Position numbers and translations under genes: made by a program. A stretch of 51,482 nucleotides of DNA from Nemertoderma westbladi. Taxonomy: Eukaryota; Xenacoelomorpha; Nemertodermatida; Nemertodermatidae. This document shows positions 1-12,273 of this stretch, piece after piece. The stretch lies in contig JAUCBJ010005747.1 of NCBI GenBank assembly GCA_032718475.1, positions 1 to 51,482 of the forward strand. Direction: 5' to 3'. The number at the start of each line of letters is the position of its first letter. Position 1 is the first letter of the stretch. The notes beneath the pieces were generated by a model. That model ran no database searches. It had not been told where the DNA came from and saw only the letters and a list, made by a program, of their open reading frames with translations.

Positions 1-2912
1 TACAATAACAACTGGAATAAACGAGTAGTGAATGGGTAGGTGTACCAACTACAATAACAACTGGAATAAACGAGTAGTGAATGGGTAGGTGTACCAACTA
101 CAATAACAACTGGAATAAACGAGTAATGATTGGGTAGATCAACCAACTACAATAACAACTGGAATAAACGAGTAGTGAATGGGTAGGTGTACCAACTACA
201 ATAACAACTGGAATAAACGAGTAATGATTGGGTAGATCAACCAACTACAATAACAACTGGAATAAACGAGTAGTGAATGGGTAGGTGTACCAACTACAAT
301 AACAACTGGAATAAACGAGTAGTGAATGGGTAGGTGTACCAACTACAATAACAACTGGAATAAACGAGTAGTGAATGGGTAGGTGTACCAACTACAATAA
401 CAACTGGAATGAACGAGTAGTGAATGGCTAGATCTACCAACTACAATAACAACTGGAATAAACGAGTAGTGAATGGGTAGATCTACCAACTACAATAACA
501 ACTGGAATGAACGAGTAGTGAATGGGTAGGTGTACCAACTACAATAACAACTGGAATGGACGAGTAGTGAATGGGTAGGTGTACCAACTACAATAACAAC
601 TGGAATAAACGAGTAGTGAATGGGTAGATCTACCAACTACAATAACAACTGGAATGAACGAGTAGTGAATGGGTAGGTGTACCAACTACAATAACAACTG
701 GAATGAACGAGTAGTGAATGGGTAGGTGTACCAACTACAATAACAACTGGAATGGACGAGTAGTGAATGGGTAGGTGTACCAACTACAATAACAACTGGA
801 ATGGACGAGTAGTGAATGGGTAGGTGTACCAACTACAATAACAACTGGAATAAACGAGTAGTGAATGGGTAGGTGTACAGAATTACAATAACAACTGGAA
901 TGAACGAGTAGTGAATGGGTAGATCTACCAACTACAATAACAACTGGAATGGACGAGTAGTGAATGGGTAGGTGTACCAACTACAATAACAACTGGAATA
1001 AACGAGTAATGATTGGGTAGATCAACCAACTACAATAACAACTGGAATAAACGAGTAGTGAATGGGTAGGTGTACCAACTACAATAACAACTGGAATAAA
1101 CGAGTAGTAAATGGGTAGGTGTACCAACTACAATAACAACTGGAATAAACGAGTAGTGAATGGGTAGGTGTACCAACTACAATAACAACTGGAATAAACG
1201 AGTAATGATTGGGTAGATCAACCAACTACAATAACAACTGGAATAAACGAGTAGTGAATGGGTAGGTGTACCAACTACAATAACAACTGGAATGGACGAG
1301 TAGTGAATGGGTAGGTGTACCAACTACAATAACAACTGGAATAAACGAGTAATGATTGGGTAGATCTACCAACTACAATAACAACTGGAATAAACGAGTA
1401 GTGAATGGGTAGGTGTACCAACTACAATAACAACTGGAATAAACGAGTAGTAAATGGGTAGGTGTACCAACTACAATAACAACTGGAATAAACGAGTAGT
1501 GAATGGGTAGGTGTACAGAATTACAATAACAACTGGAATAAACGAGTAGTGAATGGGTAGGTGTACCAACTACAATAACAACTGGAATAAACGAGTAGTG
1601 AATGGGTAGGTGTACCAACTACAATAACAACTGGAATAAACGAGTAGTGAATGGGTAGGTGTACAGAATTACAATAACAACTGGAATAAACGAGTAGTGA
1701 ATGGGTAGGTGTACCAACTACAATAACAACTGGAATAAACGAGTAGTAAATGGGTAGGTGTACCAACTACAATAACAACTGGAATAAACGAGTAGTGAAT
1801 GGGTAGGTGTACAGAATTACAATAACAACTGGAATAAACGAGTAGTGAATGGGTAGGTGTACCAACTACAATAACAACTGGAATAAACGAGTAGTAAATT
1901 GGTAGGTGTACCAACTACAATAACAACTGGAATAAACGAGTAGTGAATGGGTAGGTGTACAGAATTACAATAACAACTGGAATAAACGAGTAGTGAATGG
2001 GTAGGTGTTCCAACTACAATAACAACTGGAATAAACGAGTAGTGAATGGGTAGGTGTTCCAACTACAATAACAACTGGAATAAACGAGTAGTGAATGGGT
2101 AGGTGTACCAACTACAATAACAACTGGAATAAACGAGTAATGATTGGGTAGATCAACCAACTACAATAACAACTGGAATAAACGAGTAGTGAATGGGTAG
2201 GTGTACCAACTACAATAACAACTGGAATAAACGAGTAGTAAATGGGTAGGTGTACCAACTACAATAACAACTGGAATAAACGAGTAGTGATTGGGTAGGT
2301 GTACCAACTACAATAACAACTGGAATAAACGAGTAGTGAATGGGTAGGTGTACCAACTACAATAACAACTGGAATAAACGAGTAATGATTGGGTAGATCA
2401 ACCAACTACAATAACAACTGGAATAAACGAGTAGTGAATGGGTAGGTGTACCAACTACAATAACAACTGGAATAAACGAGTAGTGAATGGGTAGGTGTAC
2501 CAACTACAATAACAACTGTAATAAACGAGTAGTGAATGGGTAGGTGTACCAACTACAATAACAACTGGAATAAACGAGTAGTGAATGGGTAGGTGTACCA
2601 ACTACAATAACAACTGGAATAAACGAGTAGTGAATGGGTAGGTGTACCAACTACAATAACAACTGGAATAAACGAGTAGTGAATGGGTAGATGTACCAAC
2701 TACAATAACAACTGGAATAAACGAGTAGTGAATGGGTAGGTGTACCAACTACAATAACAACTGGAATGAACGAGTAGTGAATGGGTAGGTGTACCAACTA
2801 CAATAACAACTGGAATAAACGAGTAGTGAATGGGTAGGTGTACCAACTACAATAACAACTGGAATGAACGAGTAGTGAATGGGTAGGTGTACCAACTACA
2901 ATTACCGGAATG
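1..2912. repeat. 49-bp minisatellite, left end outside window
   Basis: About 59 head-to-tail copies of a 49-bp unit with core CAATAACAACTGGAATAAAC followed by GAGTAGTGAATGGGTAGG. Variants differ at a few fixed places (GGTGTACC, GATCTACC or GATCAACC; AATAAACG, AATGAACG or AATGGACG; CAGAATTAC, which makes the unit 50 bp). Between about 1373 and 2062 a three-unit, 148-bp higher-order repeat is visible. Degenerate copies continue to about 2990. The short minus-strand reading frames inside are by-products of the repeat. It probably lies in an intron of the + strand gene whose exon starts at 3123. Confidence 0.95.
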
Positions 2913-3122
2913 GGCGAGTAGTGAATGTGTAGGTGTACCAACTAACAACTACTGGAGTGCAACTGCTTCAACAACCGGAATGAACTATCGTATACTTCTG
3001 TATCTGTATAAATTATGTTCGCTAACCATTATTATAACTACTATTAACACTAAAACTTTATGTAGTACAATATTGTTATTTAATTATCCATTCTAATAAA
3101 TTCATTCCAATCTTTTCTCTAG

Positions 3123-3348
3123 ATGGGGAAAGAAGAATGAAATGTGTAACGTGTATATTTATATTTACCATGAATATAATTATAAGCATTCAGTTCCCGA
3201 CCTCTGTATGAAGTACACTTCCTATAAATCTCTCTGGGACGAAACGTTCGGAGTTGACAAGCATCCCGGCGACCTGGCCAGCGCGCTGCATCAGGAAGAC
3301 ATTGATCTTCTCAATGACTTGGGTATTGATATATTTATTGGTGGTTAG
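3123..3348 (+). CDS. Probable last exon of an unrecognised gene
   Basis: A pyrimidine-rich tract ends in CTCTAG at 3117-3122. From there one frame (phase 1, first full codon TGG at 3124) stays open for 74 codons to TAG at 3346-3348. The second half has coding-like codon use and a higher G+C content than its surroundings, and it ends with the acidic, leucine-rich stretch LASALHQEDIDLLNDLGIDI followed by FIGG. I do not recognise the family. Upstream exons would lie left of the window, with the 49-bp array inside the intron. A 60-codon minus-strand frame over the same bases is less coding-like. The exon could instead end at a weak internal donor. Confidence 0.5.
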
Positions 3349-3674
3349 CATCATTTTTGGTTGTTGTATCACGAAATTTTAACTGTGGAACTTTGATAAA
3401 GTGTTTTTAATTTACTGCTATTTTTAAAATTTCCTTCCCCCTTTTGAGCTATGTTGTCAATTTATATATTATATACTTGTAATAATATCAATTATAACAC
3501 AATTTAATAAGTATGGGAAAATATGTGTAAATCAAACAGCAATAAGGTGCAACATTATTTGCTTATATTTATGGTATATCCAACGAGTCACTACACCAAT
3601 AACGACCATAAACTGTAAGCTAAACTAAAAGTTAAACTATAAAACTATATATAAACTATAAAACATTTCCTTAC
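3349..3674. other. AT-rich spacer or 3' untranslated region
   Basis: AT-rich sequence after the stop of the exon at 3123-3348. No clear AATAAA was seen; AATAAG occurs near 3541. I see no other gene or repeat. Confidence 0.4.
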
Positions 3675-6600
3675 ACTGTTTGACAATGGCTACGTTGTGT
3701 GACCATGGCTACGTTGTGTGACCATGGCTACCTGGTGTGACTATGGCTACGTTGTGTGACAATTTCTACGTTGTGCAACCATGGTTACGCTATGTGACCA
3801 CCATGGCTACCTGGTGTGACTATGGCTACGCTGTCTGACCATGGCTACGCTATGTGACCACCATGGCTACCTGGTGTGACTATGGTTACGCTATGTGACC
3901 ACCATGGCTACCTGGTGTGACTATGGCTTCGCTGCCTGACCATGGCTACGCTATGTGACCACCATGGCTACCTTGTGTGACTATGGCTTCGCTGCCTGAC
4001 CATGACTACGCTATGTGACCACCATGACTACCTGGTGTGACTATGGCTTCGCTGCCTGACCATGGCTACGCTATGTGACCACCATGACTACCTGGTGTGA
4101 CTATGGCTTCGCTGCCTGACCATGGCTACGCTATGTGACCACCATGGCTACCTTGTGTGACTATGGCTTCGCTGCCTGACCATGGCTACGCTATGTGACC
4201 ACCATGACTACCTGGTGTGACTATGGCTTCGCTGCCTGACCATGGCTACGCTATGTGACCACCATGACTACCTGGTGCGACTATGGCTTCGCTGCCTGAC
4301 CATGGCTACGCTATGTGACCACCATGGCTACCTGGTGTGACTATGGCTTCGCTGCCTGACCATGGCTACGCTATGTGACCACCATGACTACCTGGTGTGA
4401 CTATGGCTTCGCTGCCTGACCATGGCTACGCTATGTGACCACCATGGCTACCTGGTGTGACTATGGCTTCGCTGCCTGACCATGGCTACGCTATGTGACC
4501 ACCATGGCTACCTGGTGTGACTATGGCTTCAGTGTCTGACCATGGCTACGCTATGTGACCACCACGGCTACCTGGTGTGACTATGGCTTCGCTGGCTGAC
4601 CATGGCTACGCTATGTGACCACCATGGCTACCTGGTGTGTGACTATGGCTACGCTGGCTGACCATGGGTACGCTATGTGACAACCATGGCTACGCTATGT
4701 GACAACCATGGCTATCTGGTGTGACTATGGCTACGCTATGTGACCATGGCTACGCTATGTAACCACCATGGCTACTTTGTGCGACCATAGCTACGCTATG
4801 TGACCACCACGGCTACCTGGTGTGACTATGGCTACGTTGCCTGACCATGGCTACGCTATGTGACCACCACGTCTACCTGGTGTGACTATGGCTACGCTAT
4901 GTGACCACACCATGGCTACCTTGTGTGACTATGGCTACACTGCCTGACCATGGCTACGCTATGTGACCACCATGGCTACCTGGTGTGACTATGGCTACGC
5001 TGCCTGACCATGGCTACGCTATGTGACAACCATGGCTATCTGGTGTGACTATGGCTACGCTATGTGACCATGGCTAAGCTATGTAACCACCATGGCTACT
5101 TTGTGCGACCATAGCTACGCTATGTGACCACCACGGCTACCTGGTGTGACTATGGCTACGTTGCCTGACCATTGCTACGCTATGTGACCACCACGTCTAC
5201 CTGGTGTGACTATGGCTACGCTATGTGACCACACCATGGCTACCTTGTGTGACTATGGCTACACTGCCTGACCATGGCTACGCTATGTGACCACCATGGC
5301 TACATGGTGTGACTATGGCTACGCTGGCTGACCATGGCTACGCTATGTGACCACCATGGCTACCTGGTGTGACTATGGCTACGCTGCCTGACCATGGCTA
5401 CCCTATGTGACAACCATGGCTACGCTATGTGACAACCATGACTACCTGGTGTGACTATGGCTACGCTATGTGACCACCATGGCTACCTGGTGTGACTATA
5501 GCTACGCTGCCTGACCATGGCTACTTTATGTGACCACCATGGCTACTTGGTGTGACTATGGCTACGCTATGTGACCACCATGGCTACCTGGTGTGACTAT
5601 GGCTACGCTGCCTGACCATGGCTACGCTATGTGACCACCATGGCTGCCTGGTGTGACTATGGCTACCTGGTGTGACCACACCATGGCTACCTGGTGTGAC
5701 TATGGCTACGCTGCCTGACCATGGCTACGCTATGTGACCACCATGGCTACCTGGTGTGTCTATGGCTACGCTGCCTGACCATGGATACGCTATGTGACCA
5801 CCATGGCTACCTGGTGTGACTATGGCTACGTTGTCTGAGCATGGCTACGCTATGTGACCACCGCGGCTACCTGGTGTGACTATGGCTACGCTGCCTGACC
5901 ATGGCTACGCTATGTGACCACCATGGCTACTTGGTGTGACTATGGCTACACTATGTGACCACACCATGGCTACCTTGTGTGACTATGGCTACGCTGTCTG
6001 ACCATGGCTACGCTATGTGACCACCATGGCTACCTGGTGTGACTATGGCTACGCTATGTGACCACCATGGCTACCTGGTGTGACTATGGCTACGCTGGCT
6101 GACCATGGATACGCTATGTGACCACCATGGCTACCTGGTGTGACTATGGCAACGCTGCCTGACCATGGCTACGCTATGTGACAACCATGGCTACCTGGTG
6201 TGACTATGGCTACGCTATGTGACCATGGCTACGCTATGTAACCACCATGGCTACTTTGTGCGACCATAGCTACGCTATGTGACCACCACGGCTACCTGGT
6301 GTGACTATGGCTACGTTGCCTGACCATGGCTACGCTATGTGACCACCACGTCTACATGGTGTGACTATGGCTACGCTATGTGACCACACCATGGCTACCT
6401 TGTGTGACTATGGCTACACTGCCTGACCATGGCTACGCTGTGACCACCATGGCTACCTGGTGTGACTATGGCTACGCTATGTGACCACCATGGCTACCTG
6501 GTGTGACTATGGCTACGCTGGCTGACCATGGATACGCTATGTGACCACCATGGCTACCTGGTGTGACTATGGCAACGCTGCCTGACCATGGCTACGCTCT

Positions 6601-9600
6601 GTGACAACCATGGCTACCTGGTGTGACTATGGCTACGCTATGTGACCATGGCTACGCTATGTAACCACCATGGCTACTTTGTGCGACCATAGCTACGCTA
6701 TGTGACCACCACGGCTACCTGGTGTGACTATGGCTACGCTGGCTGACCATGGCTACGCTATGTGACCACCATGGCTACCTGGTGTGACTATGGCTACGCT
6801 GCCTGACCATGGCTACCCTATGTGACAACCATGGCTACGCTATGTGACAACCATGGCTACCTGGTGTGACTATGGCTACGCTATGTGACCACCATGGCTA
6901 CCTGGTGTGACTATAGCTACGCTGCCTGACCATGGCTACTTTATGTGACCACACCATGGCTACCTTGTGTGACTATGGCTACACTGCCTGACCATGGCTA
7001 CGCTGTGACCACCATGGCTACCTGGTGTGACTATGGCTACTTGGTGTGACTATGGCTACGCTATGTGACCACCATGGCTACCTGGTGTGACTATGGCTAC
7101 GCTGCCTGACCATGGCTACGCTATGTGACCACCATGGCTACCTGGTGTGACTATGGCTACGCTATGTGACCACACCATGCCTTCCTGGTGTGACTATGGC
7201 TACGCTGCCTGACCATGGCTACGCTATGTGACCACCATGGCTACCTGGTGTGTCTATGGCTACGCTGCCTGACCATGGATACGCTATGTGACCACCATGG
7301 CTACCTGGTGTGACTATGGCTACGTTGCCTGAGCATGGCTACGCTATGTGACCACCGCGGCTACCTGGTGTGACTATGGCTACGCTGCCTGACCATGGCT
7401 ACGCTATGTGACCACCATGGCTACTTGGTGTGACTATGGCTACACTATGTGACCACACCATGGCTACCTTGTGTGACTATGGCTACGCTGCCTGACCATG
7501 GCTACGCTATGTGACCACCATGGCTACCTGGTGTGACTATGGCTACGCTATGTGACCACCATGGCTACCTGGTGTGACTATGGCTACGCTGGCTGACCAT
7601 GGATACGCTATGTGACCACCATGGCTACCTGGTGTGACTATGGCAACGCTGCCTGACCATGGCTACGCTATGTGACAACCATGGCTACCTGGTGTGACTA
7701 TGGCTACGCTATATGACCACCATGGCTATCTGGTGTGACTATGGCTACGCTATGTGACCATGGCTACACTATGTAACCACCATGGCTACTTTGTGCGACC
7801 ATAGCTACGCTATGTGACCACCACGGCTACCTGGTGTGACTATGGCTACGCTGCCTGACCATGGCTACGCTATGTGACCACCATGGCTACCTGGTGTGAC
7901 TATGGCTACACTATGTGACCACACCATGGCTACCTTGTGTGACTATGGCTACGCTGCCTGACCATGGCTACGCTATGTGACCACCATGGCTACCTGGTGT
8001 AACTATGGCTACACTATGTGACCACACCATGGCTACCTTGTGTGACTATGGCTACGCTGCCTGACCATGGCTACGCTATGTGACCACCATGGCTACCTGG
8101 TGTGACTATGGCTACGCTAAGTGACCACCATGGCTACCTGGTTTGACTATGGCTACGCTGGCTGACCATGGATACGCTATGTGACCACCATGGCTACCTG
8201 GTGTGACTATGGCTACGCTGCCTGACCATGGCTACGCTATGTGACAACCATGGCTACCTGGTGTGACTATGGCTACGCTATATGACCACCATGGCTACCT
8301 GGTGTGACTATGGCTACGCTATGTGACCATGGCTACGCTATGTGACCAACATGGCTACCTGGTGTGACTTTGGCTACGCAATGTGACCACACCATGGCTA
8401 CCTGGTGCGACTATGGCTACGCTGCCTGACCATGGCTACGCTATGTGACCACCATGGCTACCTGGTGTGACCATGGCTACGTTGCCTGACCATGTCTACG
8501 CTATGTGACCACCATGGCTACCTGGTGTGACTATGGCTACGCTGGCTGACCATGGATACGCTATGTGACCATCGCGGCTACCTGGTGTGACTCTGGCTAC
8601 GCTATGTGACCACCATGGCTACCTGGTGTGACTATGGCTACTTTGTGCGACCATGGCTACGCTATGTGACCACCACGGTTCCTGGTGTGACTATAGCTAC
8701 GCTGCCTGACCATGGCTACTTTATGTGACCACCATGGCTACCTGGTGTGACTATGGCTTCACTGTCTGACCATGGCTACGCTATGTGACCACCACGGCTA
8801 CCTGGTGTGACTATGGCTACGCTGGCTGACCATGGATACGCTATGTGACCATCGCGGCTACCTGGTGTGACTCTGGCTACGCTATGTGACCACCATGGCT
8901 ACCTGGTGTAACTATGCTTCGCTGTCTGACCATGGCTACGCTATATGACCACCACGGCTACCTGGTGTGACTATGGCTACGCTATGTGACCACCATGGCT
9001 ACCTGGTGTGACTATGGCTACGCTATGTGACCACCATGGCTACCTGGTGTGACTATGGCTACGCTGGCTGACCATGGATATGCTATGTGACCACCGCGGC
9101 TACCTGGTGTGACTCTGGCTACGCTATATGACCACCATGGCTACCTGGTGTGACTATGGCTACTTTGTGCGACCATGGCTACGCTATGTGACCACCACGG
9201 CTACCTGGTGTGACTATGGCTACGCTATGTGACCACCATGGCTACCTGGTGTGACTATGGCTTCTCTGTCTGACCATGGCTACGCTATATGACCACCACG
9301 GCTACCTGGTGTGACTGACTATGGCTACGCTATGTGACCACCATGGCTACCTGGTGTGACTATGGCTACGCTATGTGACCACCATGGCTACCTGGTGTGA
9401 CTATGGCTTCTCTGTCTGACCATGGCTACGCTATATGACCACCACGGCTACCTGGTGTGACTGACTATGGCTACGCTATGTGACCACCATGGCTACCTGG
9501 TGTGACTATGGCTACGCTATGTGACCACCATGGCTACCTGGTGTGACTATGGCTTCTCTGTCTGACCATGGCTACGCTATATGACCACCACGGCTACCTG

Positions 9601-11325
9601 GTGTGACTGACTATGGCTACGCTATGTGACCACCATGGCTACCTGGTGTGACTATGGCTACGCTATGTGACCACCATGGCTACCTGGTGTGACTATGGCT
9701 ACACTGCCTGACCATGGATACGCTATGTGACCACCATGGCTACCTGGTGTGACTATGGCTACGCTGCCTGACCATGGCTACGCTATGTGACCACCATGGC
9801 TACCTGGTGTGACCATGGCTACGTTGCCTGACCATGTCTACGCTATGTGACCACCATGGCTACCTGGTGTGACTATGGCTATGCTGTCTGACCATGGCTA
9901 CGCTATGTGACCACCATGGCTACCTGGTGTGACTATGGTTACGCTATGTGACCACCATGGCTACCTGGTGTGACTATGGCTTCGCTGTCTGACCATGGCT
10001 ACGCTATGTGACCATCACGGCTACCTGGTGTGACTTTGGCTACGCTATGTGACCATGGCTACGCTATGTGATCACAATGGCTACTTTGTGCAACCATGGC
10101 TACGCTATGTGACCACCAAAGCTACCTGGAGTGTCTATGGCTACGCTGCCTGACCATGGCTACGCTATGTGACCACCACGGCTACCTGGTGTGACTATGG
10201 CTACGCTGGCTGACCATGTCTACGCTATGTGACCACCATGGCTACCTGGTGTGACTATGGCTACTTTGTGCGACCATGGCTACGCTATGTGACCACCATG
10301 GCTACCTGGTGTGACTATGGCTACGCTATGTGACCACCATGGCTACCTGGTGTGACTATGGCTACGCTATGTGACCACCACGGCTACCTGGTGTGACTAT
10401 GGCTACGCTATGTGACCACCATGGCTACCTGGTGTGACTATGGCTACGCTGGCTGACCATGGCTACGCTATGTGACCACCATGGCTACCTGGTGTGACTA
10501 TAGCTACGCTGCCTGACCATGGCTACTTTATGTGACCACCATGGCTACTTGGTGTGACTATGGCTACGCTATGTGACCACCATGGCTACCTGGTGTGACT
10601 ATGGCTACGCTGCCTGACCATGGCTACGCTATATGACCACCACGGTTACCTGGTGTGACTATGGCTACGCTATGTGACCACCATGGCTACCTGGTGTGAC
10701 TATGGCTACTTTGTGCGACCATGGCTACGCTATGTGACCACCACGGCTACCTGGTGTGACTATGGCTACGCTATGTGACCATGGCTACGCTATGTGACCA
10801 CCATGGCTACCTGGTGTGACTATGGCTATGCTGTCTGACCATGGCTACGCTATGTGACCACCATGGCTACCTGGTGTGACTATGGTTACGCTATGTGACC
10901 ACCATGGCTACCTGGTGTGACTATGGCTTCGCTGTCTGACCATGGCTACGCTATGTGACCATCACGGCTACCTGGTGTGACTTTGGCTACGCTATGTGAC
11001 CATGGCTACGCTATGTGATCACAATGGCTACTTTGTGCAACCATGGCTACGCTATGTGACCACCAAAGCTACCTGGAGTGTCTATGGCTACGCTGCCTGA
11101 CCATAGCTACGCTATGTGACCACCACGGCTACCTGGTGTGACTTTGGCGACGCTATGTGATCACAATGGCTACTCTGTGCGACCATGGCTACGCTATGTG
11201 ACCACCATGGCTACCTGATGTGACTATGGCTACGCTATATGACCATGGCTACGCTATGTGACTGGCTACGTTACCTGACCATGGCTATGCTATGTGACCA
11301 CCATGGCTACCTGTGTCTGCCACAT
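3675..11325. repeat. 7.6-kb satellite of ~20-bp units in 60-bp and larger blocks
   Basis: The whole interval is built from a ~20-bp motif, CATGGCTACGCTATGTGACC, and relatives ending CTACCTGGTGTGACTATGG or GCTTCGCTGCCTGACC. Three such motifs make a 60-bp unit that repeats exactly in register from about 3960 to 4600. Further on, the variants are shuffled into longer blocks; for example a block containing GTGACTGACTATGG recurs at about 9311, 9455 and 9601, and a block with GCTACTTTGTGCGACCATAG recurs many times. No long reading frame survives. It separates the unknown + strand gene from the 3' end of the nuclear receptor. Confidence 0.95.
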
Positions 11326-12031
11326 GTGTCGACCAATGTCTTCCTCGGGGTTCTAGAATGTGCGGTACGACAGACAGGTAGTCAACCAAACAGCTAGCGG
11401 GCATGTCAACAATCTGATTGTCACAAAATTGACGAGCTGATCTTTAACTTCCAGGCAGAATAATAATAATTTCAAAAACTTAAGCCTCTGCGTTCTAGCA
11501 TTTTGGATGTGACTGACGGATGAGTTGAAAAAAAGACAGATCTTTGTAAATTGAATTACAACAGACATCTGCGGAGCGATTGTTATGCATGCAGTTTGTC
11601 TTGCATGTTATGTTACGTATATATATTATTTTAGTTATTATATATTTATCTCGTGTGCGAAGATTGAAGGCGGGGAAGATGAACCCCTGACGAACATTGC
11701 AGTAAAGAATGTAAGATAAATAAAGATAGAATAATTAAAATAGTTGACGCTTTTAATCGGAATAAATTAAATTATGAAACCAACTCATTTGGAGTTCTAG
11801 TTAAAATAAATACTAATACATCTACTTCTACTTCTAAAATAGAAAAAAAGATACGTAAAGATAAATAATGGAATAGTGATAATATGATCAACAACTAATA
11901 ACTAATGACACCAGCCAATCAATACATACTACCAGCCAATCAATACATACTACCAGCCAATCAATACATACTATACATCAATTTATCAGCAATCACGAAG
12001 ATTATAATACTTTAGAACTATCCAATAGTTT
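11326..12031 (-). other. 3' untranslated or flanking region of the nuclear receptor gene
   Basis: Sequence downstream of the receptor stop codon on the minus strand. The only poly(A)-like signal noted on that strand is ATTAAA (TTTAAT on + at 11752-11757), about 280 bases past the stop. Small frames here, for example at 11353-11568, look non-coding. A three-copy 21-bp repeat lies at 11910-11972. Confidence 0.4.
11910..11972. repeat. 21-bp tandem repeat, three copies
   Basis: ACCAGCCAATCAATACATAC plus T occurs three times in perfect tandem, within the probable 3' untranslated region of the receptor gene. Confidence 0.9.
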
Positions 12032-12273
12032 CTAACTATTTTGAAACATGTCGCAAAGCAATCGTTCAATAGGAATTGCGCCGATGGTTTCTTTAAAGAA
12101 CAAATCTTCTATGACCCTGGATTTAACCGAGTTTAATGAGGAGAGTGCGAGCATTAGTTTACCAAGACGCACCATCTGTGCGGGTAGTCGATGACGTATG
12201 TAGTCCGATAACATTACCTGCGCCTGGTCCTGTAGCACTTCAACCTGTTGGGAATCGCGTAACCCTCGAGTTT
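12032..12273 (-). CDS. dsf: Nuclear receptor exon 7 (end of ligand-binding domain)
   Basis: Encodes residues 408-487, [20 protein letters not shown] through [20 protein letters not shown] to the stop at 12034-12032. The last helix corresponds to the AF-2 region. Acceptor TTTTTAG at 12274-12280. Confidence 0.95.

Noticed and set aside
735-2062. Several 81-codon minus-strand frames
   Set aside because: They are created by the 49-bp array (three units per frame) and end at repeat-encoded stops; no splice or start context.
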